Counted from the first letter of the stretch, positions 13,722-21,464 are shown. The stretch is 21,740 bases of DNA from Candidatus Cloacimonadota bacterium (GCA_004376305.1 SOKD01000309.1:1-21740); one strand, 5' to 3'. The notes: a model not told the origin generated them from the sequence alone. Numbers and translations are program-made.

Positions 13722-13922
13722 ATGCTTATCTGCTTAATTTCAGTTGTCCTTAATAGAAAGGAATACTGTCATTGCGAATACATTGTCATAATCGCAAATG
13801 AAGCAATCTCGGTGTTTCACCCTTTGAGATTGCCACGTCGCTTCACTCCTCGCAATGACATGGGGCTTTTTTATATCTTCTATAAGAATTCTTAAATTCC
13901 CTGGAGTTAAGCAGATAAGCAT
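13722..13922. mobile_element. MITE-like element with terminal inverted repeats
   Basis: About 200 bp without a gene. Termini ATGCTTATCTGCTTAA (13722-13737) and TTAAGCAGATAAGCAT (13907-13922) are exact inverted repeats, extended with mismatches to CAG/CTG (13741-13743, 13901-13903). TCAAAAAT flanks both ends (13713-13720 and 13923-13930), consistent with an 8-9 bp target duplication. Inside are nested inverted arms GTCATTGCGA (13768-13777) with TCGCAATGAC (13850-13859), and GCAATCTC (13803-13810) with GAGATTGC (13826-13833); this inner part belongs to a repeat type common in environmental bacterial genomes, whose spurious translation contains RSEATWQS. No transposase is encoded, so it would be moved in trans. 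Confidence 0.7.
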
Positions 13923-13951
13923 TCAAAAATAATCCATTATCGTTTTTTATT

Positions 13952-13980
13952 TTGACATATGAAGGGTAATTGTGTAAAAT
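13952..13980 (+). promoter_or_regulatory. Promoter of the SpeE-like gene, probably leaderless
   Basis: -35 TTGACA (13952-13957), 17-bp spacer, -10 TAAAAT (13975-13980), then seven bases to ATG 13988. An inverted repeat AGGGTAAT (13963-13970) / ATTACCCT (13979-13986) flanks the -10 and could be an operator. Confidence 0.78.
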
Positions 13981-13987
13981 TACCCTA

Positions 13988-16285
13988 ATGGGAATAAAAA
14001 TCTATCGAAAAGTCGTTATGTCCGCAATCATTTTTGTGGGTTTTTCCTCCTTGGTATCACAAGTTCTCCTGATGCGAGAACTCCTTGTTGTTTTTTATGG
14101 AAACGAGTTGTCTCTTGGTATTACGCTTGCTGGCTGGCTTTTCTGGGGAGGGATCGGGAGCCTTCTCGTCGGTCCCTTTTTAGGCAGAAGAATAAAAAGA
14201 AAGCTCCTTCTGTTTGCTGCAGGTGAAATACTTCTCTCTGTTTTTCTTCCTGTCAGTCTCATAACAGCGCGTTTCATTCCAGCGATAATAGGCTTAACTC
14301 CTGGTGAGATCACAGGAACCATACCGATTCTACTGTCAAGTTTTCTGGTTGTGTGCCCGGTAACTTTTCTCGGTGGAGCACTCTTCGTCCTTGGATGCGA
14401 TATTTACAGGAAAGAAGGATTAGAGAGTGCAGTTCCTATAGGTTATGTCTATGTGCTCGAAGCGGCGGGGGCATCCCTTGGTGGTTTCATTGCGAGCTTC
14501 TTTCTTATCCGGTTTCTTCCGGGAATATCCATTATGATTTATCTCTCTTTTTTAAATGTCCTTTTTGATTTCCTGCTTACCTGGAAAAAGAGGAGACTTC
14601 TTGTTTCATTTTCGCTTATTCTTATGGTTGTTTTTTTCGTACTGTCATTGAACACATCAAAGCTCAGATTGTATACTCTCCGGAAGCAATGGGAAACCTT
14701 TGAATTTATTACGTCTGAAAATTCCATCTACGAAAACATAACCGTTGTTTCGCGGAATGGAAATATCAGTTTCTTTACGAATGGACTTCTCGCTTTTACG
14801 TACCCTAATACAGCAACCAATGAAATGAGAGCCCACATCCCTCTGCTTGAGCATCCTTCCCCGCAGAATATCCTTGTTATTGGTGGAGGGGTGAGCGGTA
14901 TTATGAATGAGATATTGAAACACTCTGTTAAACGCGTTGATTATATTGAAATTGATCCACTAATGATAAGACTGGCGGAAAAGTATCTCAACTATGATGC
15001 GAAGGTTGAAGGGAGAGTAAGGATTGTTAATACCGACGGCAGAATTTTTGTAAAGAGGTGCAGGGTTCAATACGATGTAGTTATTCTTAACATAGCGGAA
15101 CCACACACAGCTCAGACAAACAGGTACTATACGGTTGAATTCTTTAAGGAATTATCGAATATTCTTTCAGAAAACGGAATTGTTTCCTTCAGTATCTATT
15201 CAAATCCAAATTACATGAGTGAGGAAGCGCGAGAACTCTATCTCAGTCTTAAAGCAACGCTGGAAGAGGTTTTTGAAGATGTCCTGATAACGCCAGGTGC
15301 CACCAATTTTTTTATTGCATCCAGGGCAAAAGGGGTTCTTACCAATGATTGGGTAAAACTGCTCGAACGGGCGCGGGAGAGGGGAGTGGAGACGAGATAT
15401 GTTCGTGAATATTACCTTTTTGCAGATTTTTCGAAAGATCGGTTTGAACATACATTTTCCCAGTTAATTCCTCATAAACCGGTGAAGATAAACAGTGATT
15501 TTAGACCTATTTCGTATTACTATGACATGGTTTTCTGGAGCACCTATTTTTCAAAGGCGGGGTATATTACCCGGAAAATTCTGAAGTCTGTATCTGAAAA
15601 GCGTACCTGGATTGCGCTTGCAGTTCTTTCTATTGCTCTCCTGTTACCAATTGCCATCAAGAGAAGAACAGGAATACCGTATGGAATTCTTATCCCCATT
15701 GCCACGACGGGTTTTGCGGAAATAACGTTTCAAGTTGTGACGCTTCTTGCTTTTCAGATTCTCTACGGGTTTGTATTTTACAAGATGTCTCTCATTCTTA
15801 CTACCTACATGTTCGGTCTTATACTTGGGGGGTTGTGGATCACCAAGATGATGGAGAAAGGGAAGGGAACTGCAAAAATGTATTTACTTACCCAGATTTC
15901 CATTGTTATTTACCCGCTTTTGCTCCCTTTACTCTTTTTTCTCTTTGCCCGGATGAGGAGTGATGTTGCCAATTATCTGGGCTCACATATTATTTTTCCC
16001 TTTCTTCCAGTAATACCAGGGATTATAGGCGGTTTCCAGTTTCCTCTTGCCAACAAGCTCTTTCTTCAAGGACGAAACATAAAAGTGACAGCAGCTGGAA
16101 TGACCTATGGGCTAGATCTTATTGGCTCCTGTACTGGGGCACTTATCGTCAGTATTTTTCTCATACCGATACTTGGTATCCCGAACACCTGTTTCCAGGT
16201 GAGCATTCTCAATTTCGTCAGTCTTGTTTTGATTATTTCTTTACTCTATCCCTTCCGCAGATCATCTCGTGCCGGGAAGATGTGA
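13988..16285 (+). CDS. Membrane-embedded spermidine-synthase-like protein
   Basis: 765 residues from ATG 13988; the open frame reaches a TTG at 13970, but that lies on the spacer and -10 box. Three parts: N-terminal membrane helices (about 10-225, starting FVGFSSLVSQVLLMRELLVVFYGNE), a Rossmann aminopropyl/methyltransferase-like domain (about 240-500) with ILVIGGGVSG (about 294-303), VDYIEIDPLM (acidic residue for the AdoMet-type ligand) and the NIAEPHTAQTNRYYTVEFF motif, then a second set of membrane helices (about 535-755). In true spermidine synthase the catalytic motif begins with Asp; here it reads LNIAEP, so polyamine synthesis is doubtful. Proteins of this architecture are widespread and their substrate is unknown. 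No partner gene is obvious; trxA is downstream behind its own promoter. Confidence 0.88.
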   Translation: MGIKIYRKVVMSAIIFVGFSSLVSQVLLMRELLVVFYGNELSLGITLAGWLFWGGIGSLLVGPFLGRRIKRKLLLFAAGEILLSVFLPVSLITARFIPAIIGLTPGEITGTIPILLSSFLVVCPVTFLGGALFVLGCDIYRKEGLESAVPIGYVYVLEAAGASLGGFIASFFLIRFLPGISIMIYLSFLNVLFDFLLTWKKRRLLVSFSLILMVVFFVLSLNTSKLRLYTLRKQWETFEFITSENSIYENITVVSRNGNISFFTNGLLAFTYPNTATNEMRAHIPLLEHPSPQNILVIGGGVSGIMNEILKHSVKRVDYIEIDPLMIRLAEKYLNYDAKVEGRVRIVNTDGRIFVKRCRVQYDVVILNIAEPHTAQTNRYYTVEFFKELSNILSENGIVSFSIYSNPNYMSEEARELYLSLKATLEEVFEDVLITPGATNFFIASRAKGVLTNDWVKLLERARERGVETRYVREYYLFADFSKDRFEHTFSQLIPHKPVKINSDFRPISYYYDMVFWSTYFSKAGYITRKILKSVSEKRTWIALAVLSIALLLPIAIKRRTGIPYGILIPIATTGFAEITFQVVTLLAFQILYGFVFYKMSLILTTYMFGLILGGLWITKMMEKGKGTAKMYLLTQISIVIYPLLLPLLFFLFARMRSDVANYLGSHIIFPFLPVIPGIIGGFQFPLANKLFLQGRNIKVTAAGMTYGLDLIGSCTGALIVSIFLIPILGIPNTCFQVSILNFVSLVLIISLLYPFRRSSRAGKM

Positions 16286-16360
16286 TAAGCATATATTCCT
16301 TTTTCTATTGCAGTTGTTGTTTTAGATATTTGATGATTGGTGATATCCCTGCTTTTTCAC

Positions 16361-16389
16361 TTGACAATCCACAAGTTTATCCGTAATAG
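16361..16389 (+). promoter_or_regulatory. Promoter of trxA
   Basis: -35 TTGACA (16361-16366), 17-bp spacer, -10 TAATAG (16384-16389). It leaves about 40 nt of leader with AAAGGTGA before ATG 16435. Confidence 0.7.
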
Positions 16390-16434
16390 TATTTGTAAAT
16401 GTATTATGTAATGAACTGCGAAAGGTGATTTTGT

Positions 16435-16770
16435 ATGACTAATGAGGGTGAAAAAGAATTTCCGAAATCATTTAACCGGTTGATCAAGGAATCAGATAAA
16501 CCTGTACTTGTTGATTTCTTTGCAACCTGGTGTAAACCGTGCAATGCAGTATCGCCGACAATCAAAAAATTGGCTAAAGAGTATAAGGGAAGAATCCTTA
16601 CAATTAAGATAGACATTGATGTCAAGCGTCATGTGCAATCCCGCTATCATGTGATCAGCGTTCCGACAATTATGCTCTTCTGGAAAGGTGAAGAGTTATT
16701 GAGAATTTCGGGTGCACAATCTTACGAGCATTACAAGGAACAGATTGAACTCCATCTCCCGAAAGAATAA
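16435..16770 (+). CDS. trxA: Thioredoxin
   Basis: 111 residues, the normal size for a cytoplasmic thioredoxin; no signal peptide. Active site WCKPC (W32-C36) in DFFATWCKPC, with Lys instead of the more common Gly between the cysteines' first pair, and the cis-proline in VPTIM (about 75-79). It reduces protein disulfides using thioredoxin reductase. ATG 16435 is preceded by AAAGGTGA. It has its own promoter and a possible terminator (16813-16838), so it appears to be a single-gene unit. No thioredoxin reductase gene is in the window. Confidence 0.96.
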   Translation: MTNEGEKEFPKSFNRLIKESDKPVLVDFFATWCKPCNAVSPTIKKLAKEYKGRILTIKIDIDVKRHVQSRYHVISVPTIMLFWKGEELLRISGAQSYEHYKEQIELHLPKE

Positions 16771-16812
16771 TACTGGTACCCGAAAAATTGTTGACGAGTT
16801 CGTTTGCCATCA

Positions 16813-16838
16813 CAGAACCTGTTTCTGGAGGGTTTTTT
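16813..16838 (+). terminator. Possible terminator after trxA
   Basis: CAGAA (16813-16817) can pair with TTCTG (16823-16827) around a short loop, followed by GAGGG and seven T residues. The stem is weak but the T-run is clear and the position, about 45 nt after trxA, is right. Confidence 0.45.
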
Positions 16839-16865
16839 TATTTGTAAAATAGGAGTGAATGTGAA

Positions 16866-16889
16866 TACTGCAACAATTGTTTAGCAGTA
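16866..16889. repeat. Palindrome upstream of the SGGAHCC gene
   Basis: TACTGC (16866-16871) and GCAGTA (16884-16889) enclose AACAATTGTT, itself a perfect palindrome, giving an almost continuous 24-bp dyad. It may be an operator or a leader hairpin, 44 bp before ATG 16933. Confidence 0.45.
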
Positions 16890-16932
16890 CAAACGGATAT
16901 GTGTCTTGAAACCGTTAATGGGGAGGATTAAA

Positions 16933-17742
16933 ATGAAGAAACACCTGTTGCTTTTTGCAGCGCTTTGCCTTGTTTCATTCCTGTTGGGGGAGGAAAATAC
17001 TCTTAACTATATGGGCTATACACTTGAAAAACAGATTACCGAAGAGGACGGTTATCAAATGTACATAATGATACTTACCGATGGCAATGGCAATGTTATC
17101 AAAAAATTCGATCTCGGCGCCGATAGTGAAGAGTGGAACTCCTGGAAATTACTAGATGTAATAAAAGGTGGAAATAAAGAATTGCTCATTTCCCAGTATT
17201 CTGGCGGAGCACACTGTTGTGAATACAATTGGATTTATGAGTTTACTCCGGAGGTAAAGGAAATATTCAACAGTTATCAATATAATACGCTGGGATTCAT
17301 GGCTCCCCCTGATGACCTCAATAACGACGGGAATGATGAACTTATCCTGCAGGATCTTTTGTTTTCCTATTTCTACAGGTGCTGCTATGCCGCTTCGCCA
17401 TCATACAGTGTCATTTTTGAATATGATCCTGAACGGCAAGAATATGTTGTTCAGAATAGCAAATTCAGGGAGTTTCTGATACCGGAGGAACCGGATATTT
17501 TTATTCTCGCCGATGAATTCGAGGACATAAAAACTACAGATAATCCTGATGAAGTTGATCCCGGAGGTTACTATCTTGGTTCCGTATTAAATGAGGTAAT
17601 TCCATTCTTCTATGCAGGAGAAATTGAATTAGCCTGGCGGCTTTTTGATACTTACTACATTTTAGAGGATAAGACGGAGATAAAGGAATTGATGATAAAG
17701 CGGCTGGAAAGTGACAGCTGTTTTATTATTAAGGAGCAATGA
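16933..17742 (+). CDS. Secreted protein with SGGAHCC motif, function unknown
   Basis: 269 residues from ATG 16933, behind GGGGAGG; an in-frame ATG at 16906 has no site. Residues 1-19 (KKHLLLFAALCLVSFLLG) form a signal peptide. The mature part has SQYSGGAHCCEYNWIYEF (about 88-105) and, after it, DDLNNDGNDELILQD (about 125-139), which looks like an FG-GAP/VCBS calcium-loop repeat (DxNxDGxxE). A second cysteine pair RCCYA lies near 147-151; CC pairs suggest disulfides outside the cytoplasm. The SGGAHCC phrase recurs in uncharacterised secreted proteins of many phyla, to my knowledge without a known function. The C-terminal part is acidic and mostly helical. Confidence 0.85.
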   Translation: MKKHLLLFAALCLVSFLLGEENTLNYMGYTLEKQITEEDGYQMYIMILTDGNGNVIKKFDLGADSEEWNSWKLLDVIKGGNKELLISQYSGGAHCCEYNWIYEFTPEVKEIFNSYQYNTLGFMAPPDDLNNDGNDELILQDLLFSYFYRCCYAASPSYSVIFEYDPERQEYVVQNSKFREFLIPEEPDIFILADEFEDIKTTDNPDEVDPGGYYLGSVLNEVIPFFYAGEIELAWRLFDTYYILEDKTEIKELMIKRLESDSCFIIKEQ

Positions 17743-17771
17743 AGTAATTGTCCGGGGAGAGGCAAAAAAGA

Positions 17772-17800
17772 TTGACAACTGATTGAAATGACTATATAAT
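17772..17800 (+). promoter_or_regulatory. Consensus sigma70 promoter of trpB
   Basis: -35 TTGACA (17772-17777), 17-bp spacer, -10 TATAAT (17795-17800): a perfect match to the consensus. Leader of about 37 nt; no attenuator, T-box or TRAP-like repeats are visible in it. Confidence 0.93.
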
Positions 17801-17843
17801 GCGCTTCTAATTTTTAACGGTAATCGAATTGAAAGGAGACATA

Positions 17844-19142
17844 ATGGCTAAACGGAGACAGGTTAATCTGAGTGTTGATGACATACCGAAGCAGTGGTAT
17901 AATATTATACCGGATCTTCCGGAACCACTTCCTCCACCAAAGGATCCGGAGGAAGGAGAATCACGGCTAGCCAATCTTCCAAACCTGATGATTGGTGAAT
18001 GTCTGAAACAGGAGATGTCACAAGACAATTGGATTGACATTCCTGAGGAAATTATAGGATTGTATGAGCAAGCTGGAAGACCAAGGCCCCTTTTCAGAGC
18101 TCTGAATCTTGAAAAGCGTCTTGATACACCCGCAAAAATGTATTATAAGAGTGAATTCTTCAGCCCAACGGGCAGCCATAAAGTTAACACTGCCCTTGCT
18201 CAGTGCTGGTATGCGAAAAAACAGGGGTTCGAAAGAGTAACGACAGAGACAGGTGCAGGACAGTGGGGGACTGCTCTTTCATATGCTGCAGCGGTTACAG
18301 GATTGAAGTGCACGGTTTTCTGGGTTCGTAGTGTATACAACTGGAAGGCAGACCGTCTTGCTTTCATGAAACTCCTGGATGCTGATGTATATGCATCGCC
18401 CAGCCCAATGACAGAATTCGGTAAAACACTCTATGACAAGAATCCTGAACATGTTGGTTCTCTTGGTATTGCAATCTCTGAAGGACTGGAGGACTCCAGT
18501 AAAGATCAAAAAGCAACGTATACTCTGGGGTCAGTTCTCAACCATGTTCTGATACACCAATCGATAATCGGGCTGGAAACACAGAAACAATTTGAGATTT
18601 TTGATGATTATCCTGATCTTGTTATATCATGCCTGGGTGGTGGTTCCAATTTTGGCGGGTTTGCGTTACCTTTTGTCGGGGATGTGTTAAAGAAGGGTAA
18701 GAAGATTAAGTTTATTGCTGCACAAAGCCAGGTTGCACCGAATCTGCAGGGAGAATACAGGTTTGACTTCGCAGATTATGCGGAAATAACACCTATGCTG
18801 AAGATGTATACCCTTGGACACAAGACGGATATGGAACCAATTAAAGGTGATGGTCTGCGATATCACGGGTGTTCGCCTATTATCAGCTTGCTGCGAAACA
18901 AAGGATACATTGATACGATTGCCTATCCCGCTGATGAGAAGCATGTTTTTGAAAACGCAAAGATATTCACGGAAACGGAAGGATGGCTTCCCGCTCCAGA
19001 ATCTGCTTATTCAGTATGCTGTGCCATTGAAGAGGCTCTGAAATGCAAGGACTCCGGAGAGAAAAAGGTAATTGCATTTAATGTATCAGGTCACGGCTTC
19101 CTGGATATGCCTGGGTATCGGACTGTCCTCGGTTTAGAATAA
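17844..19142 (+). CDS. trpB: Tryptophan synthase beta chain, TrpB2 type
   Basis: 432 residues from ATG 17844, with AAAGGAG five bases upstream; the frame also has an ATG at 17829 that lies before that site. PLP fold type II. It joins indole and serine to tryptophan. Motifs: RPRPLFRALNLEKRL (79-93), SPTGSHKVNTA with the PLP lysine K113, ETGAGQWG with catalytic E135, CLGGGSNFGG for the PLP phosphate, and GLRYHGCSPI and PESAY near the C-terminus. The longer N-terminus and GQWG (instead of GQHG) place it in the TrpB2 group common in archaea and thermophiles, which often acts without a stable TrpA. No trpA or other trp gene is in the window. It could instead be an indole-salvage enzyme; expression from a perfect consensus promoter suggests high, constitutive levels. 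Confidence 0.94.
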   Translation: MAKRRQVNLSVDDIPKQWYNIIPDLPEPLPPPKDPEEGESRLANLPNLMIGECLKQEMSQDNWIDIPEEIIGLYEQAGRPRPLFRALNLEKRLDTPAKMYYKSEFFSPTGSHKVNTALAQCWYAKKQGFERVTTETGAGQWGTALSYAAAVTGLKCTVFWVRSVYNWKADRLAFMKLLDADVYASPSPMTEFGKTLYDKNPEHVGSLGIAISEGLEDSSKDQKATYTLGSVLNHVLIHQSIIGLETQKQFEIFDDYPDLVISCLGGGSNFGGFALPFVGDVLKKGKKIKFIAAQSQVAPNLQGEYRFDFADYAEITPMLKMYTLGHKTDMEPIKGDGLRYHGCSPIISLLRNKGYIDTIAYPADEKHVFENAKIFTETEGWLPAPESAYSVCCAIEEALKCKDSGEKKVIAFNVSGHGFLDMPGYRTVLGLE

Positions 19143-19264
19143 AGTCTATACTAAGAAAATTATTCTTTTTCTTCAAGTTAGCTATGATAATCATCATTGA
19201 AGAGAACCATAAAGAAATCTATAAATAGAGAAACATCCAAAAAGAATTCGGTCTGATTACGATA

Positions 19265-19528
19265 ATGGATTTTTTTCAGTTAGAGAAACTAACACAGAAA
19301 GAGATCATTCCCGTGCAAGGCAAGACTTATCCATTCAGGAAAAGCCGTTACCGATTTAAAACATTAATGTTCTTCATCCTGTTCGGGAAGTATTTCGAAT
19401 GGCGAGGGGAGAAAGAAGATGAGGCAAAAGAATATTTCAAGAAAGCGTATGTACTTCTTTCGAAAATGAATTGGTTGGTCTCAAGTGAACCTGACAGGAT
19501 TGAGAGAATAAAAAAACTGAGCGAGTAA
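19265..19528 (+). CDS. Small protein of unknown function, possible TPR-like helix pair
   Basis: 87 residues, ATG 19265. It has no clear ribosome site or promoter and no signal peptide. The sequence is basic and mostly helical; MFFILFGKYFEWRGEKEDEAKEYFKKAYVLLSKMNWL (about 35-71) resembles one tetratricopeptide-type helix pair (large-small residue alternation, YFKKAYVLL). The N-terminal half (QGKTYPFRKSRYRFK) is arginine/lysine-rich. It lies 122 bp after trpB and 26 bp before guaA on the same strand, so it may be co-transcribed with guaA. The amino-acid composition looks protein-like, but the start is uncertain and no family is recognised. Confidence 0.5.
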   Translation: MDFFQLEKLTQKEIIPVQGKTYPFRKSRYRFKTLMFFILFGKYFEWRGEKEDEAKEYFKKAYVLLSKMNWLVSSEPDRIERIKKLSE

Positions 19529-19554
19529 AAAACTACTTTAATGGGAGGAAAACA

Positions 19555-20520
19555 ATGGGTATTGAGGAAATAAAACTGAAGGACCTGAATCCGGATGAGT
19601 TCGTCACGAAGCAGATTGAAAAACTCTCTTTAACCGTAACAGATGGAGTGGCAATCAATGCGCTCTCAGGAGGTGTTGACTCCTCTGTTGTGACCATACT
19701 TGGACACAGAGCATTAGGTGAGCGATTGAAGACATACTTCATTGAAAATGGTTTAATGAGAGTAGGTGAAGCCCAATATGTTGTTTCATTGTTTGAGAAA
19801 CTGGACGTTCCCGTAAAGATCGTTGATGCAAAGGAGGAGTTCTTTGCTGCCCTGAAGGGGATAACAGATCCTGAAGAGAAACGTGAAGCTATCACACAAA
19901 CATTTTACAAGAATATTTTTGGGAGATTAGTGAAGGAAAGCGGTGCGAAGTATCTCTTACAGGGAACAAACTACACCGATGTGGAGGAAACAATTGCCGG
20001 AGTTAAACGACAGCACAACATATTAGAGCAATTGGGTATTGATACACAGGCACAATTTGGTTACAAGGTCATAGAGCCGGTAATTCAGTTGCGAAAATCG
20101 GGAGTGAGGGTAATTGGAGAGGTTCTTGGATTACCGGGGGAGATATACAATCGACCGCCTTTCCCAGGACCAGCCCTTGCTGCTCGCGTAATAGGAGAAG
20201 TTACAGCAGAAAGAATTGAGATAGTAAGAAAAGCAACCCACATTGTCGAAAATATTCTTTCCGAAACGAGTGCTTTTCAGTATCTAGCAATTTTGCATGA
20301 AGATAAAGTTACGGGAATGAGGGATGGCAAAAGGGATTATGGGATGCAGGTTGAGGTTCGGTGCTGGGAGAGTACGGATGCGGTGACAGGTTCTCCAACA
20401 CGGTTACCGTATGACCTATTGGATAAGCTTGCGGAGAGAATAACAACAGAAATACCAGGTGTTGTAAGCGTAACGTACAACATTACAAAAAAACCTCCCT
20501 CAACGATAGAAGCGGTTTAA
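19555..20520 (+). CDS. guaA: GMP synthetase ATP-pyrophosphatase subunit (GuaA-B type, no amidotransferase domain)
   Basis: 321 residues, behind GGGAGG. It contains only the ATP-PPase and dimerisation domains of GMP synthetase: PP-loop ALSGGVDSSV (36-45), GTNYTDVEETIAG (about 136-148), the long RPPFPGPALAARVIGE loop (about 201-216) and the C-terminal KPPSTIEAV tail that closes on XMP. It adenylates XMP and uses ammonia to make GMP. Bacterial GuaA usually carries a glutamine amidotransferase of about 200 residues at the N-terminus; here it is absent, as in the split archaeal enzyme, and no class I GATase gene is in the window. The partner must be elsewhere, or free ammonia is used. The last residues (EAV) differ from the more common EWE ending. 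Confidence 0.93.
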   Translation: MGIEEIKLKDLNPDEFVTKQIEKLSLTVTDGVAINALSGGVDSSVVTILGHRALGERLKTYFIENGLMRVGEAQYVVSLFEKLDVPVKIVDAKEEFFAALKGITDPEEKREAITQTFYKNIFGRLVKESGAKYLLQGTNYTDVEETIAGVKRQHNILEQLGIDTQAQFGYKVIEPVIQLRKSGVRVIGEVLGLPGEIYNRPPFPGPALAARVIGEVTAERIEIVRKATHIVENILSETSAFQYLAILHEDKVTGMRDGKRDYGMQVEVRCWESTDAVTGSPTRLPYDLLDKLAERITTEIPGVVSVTYNITKKPPSTIEAV

Positions 20521-20545
20521 CCAATATTGTCATTTTAAAAAATTA

Positions 20546-20574
20546 TTGACAGAAGTGCTATGATATGTTACCTA
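20546..20574 (+). promoter_or_regulatory. Possible promoter of the beta-propeller lipoprotein gene
   Basis: -35 TTGACA (20546-20551), 17-bp spacer, and a poor -10 TACCTA (20569-20574). A hairpin CTAACC (20575-20580) / GGTTAG (20591-20596) follows in the predicted leader. Confidence 0.45.
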
Positions 20575-20624
20575 CTAACCAAATAAAATGGGTTAGCCAG
20601 ATAGAATGAAAAAGGAGGATGGAT

Positions 20625-21443
20625 ATGAAAAGACTGATTAAGAGTTGCCTTCTCATCATTGTAGCTCTTGTCGCTCTTCAAGCAACATGCGGGAAGATAA
20701 CAAAGCCGATTCCCAAGACAGCTGTTCGTGCGATCCGATTTAAGGATTTTGTGTACTTTCACAATGTTTCGATTGCGTACGATGGTGATCATTTCTTTGC
20801 GATTAATGGCGGGAATGAGAGCTATTGTAAGCTCAACGAGTACGATAAAAAAGGAAACCTCATCAAGAGTTATGATGTAGGACTTGATGCGAGAGCGATT
20901 TTTTATAATCCAGACACCAAGAAGTTATACGTGAAAATTTTCGGATACGACCTGTATTCTATTAATCTTTCTGATGAAAAAGCTGATCTTGAATTGAGTT
21001 TTGTCTTTGAATCAGATAATAGCTCACCAGCAGCATCACCTGATGGTAAGTACATTTATGAGCTCCATGAGGGTGAAATCAGGATACTTGAATTCAAAAC
21101 GGGTGAAGAAGTAAAAAGCTTTGAAATATCTGATTACTTTTATGAGCATAGTTATAATGTAAGCATTGCTGCTTCAGATGGCTATATCTTTGTCTGGGCT
21201 TCGGAGGATGATCTCTACGCGTACGACCTAGAAGGCAATTACGTGACAAAGATTGAACTACCCGCTCAGGGTTTTGGATTTTCCCTTTCATATTGCAGTA
21301 ACTTGATATGGATAGCTCTGGACGCTGATGGTAGTGTTGATGGCAACTTCGGTTTCTGGTACGGGTACGATCTTGACGGACGTTATACTACACGGTCGAA
21401 AGCCACAGGGGAAAAGGGATTAGACACTGCTACCCCTAAATAG
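20625..21443 (+). CDS. Putative lipoprotein with beta-propeller-like repeats
   Basis: 272 residues from ATG 20625: AAGGAGG lies six bases before it, whereas ATG 20619 directly touches the site. N-terminal signal (KRLIKSCLLIIVALVALQATC) with a cysteine at the predicted lipidation place, although the ATC ending has Thr at -1, as in the glycoside hydrolase here. The remainder shows repeated beta-strand blocks with YDxxGN-type turns: LNEYDKKGNLIKSYDVGLDARAI, AASPDGKYIYELHEGEIRI, LYAYDLEGNYVTKIELP, YGYDLDGRYTTR. That pattern is usual for beta-propellers (WD40/YVTN-like or PQQ-like). No catalytic motif is seen; likely an envelope-bound binding or scaffold protein. Good stop at 21441-21443, followed by a strong hairpin. 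Confidence 0.82.
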   Translation: MKRLIKSCLLIIVALVALQATCGKITKPIPKTAVRAIRFKDFVYFHNVSIAYDGDHFFAINGGNESYCKLNEYDKKGNLIKSYDVGLDARAIFYNPDTKKLYVKIFGYDLYSINLSDEKADLELSFVFESDNSSPAASPDGKYIYELHEGEIRILEFKTGEEVKSFEISDYFYEHSYNVSIAASDGYIFVWASEDDLYAYDLEGNYVTKIELPAQGFGFSLSYCSNLIWIALDADGSVDGNFGFWYGYDLDGRYTTRSKATGEKGLDTATPK

Positions 21444-21464
21444 AATGTTTCTTTGGCATTAACA

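Noticed and set aside
13740..13922. 60-codon frame on the minus strand containing RSEATWQS
   Set aside because: It is the translation of the palindromic repeat core of the MITE-like element, a well-known source of spurious proteins; it has no ribosome site.
19143..19200. AT-rich inverted segment AAGAAAA/TTTTCTT after trpB as terminator
   Set aside because: All A-T stem with no T-run following; too weak to call.
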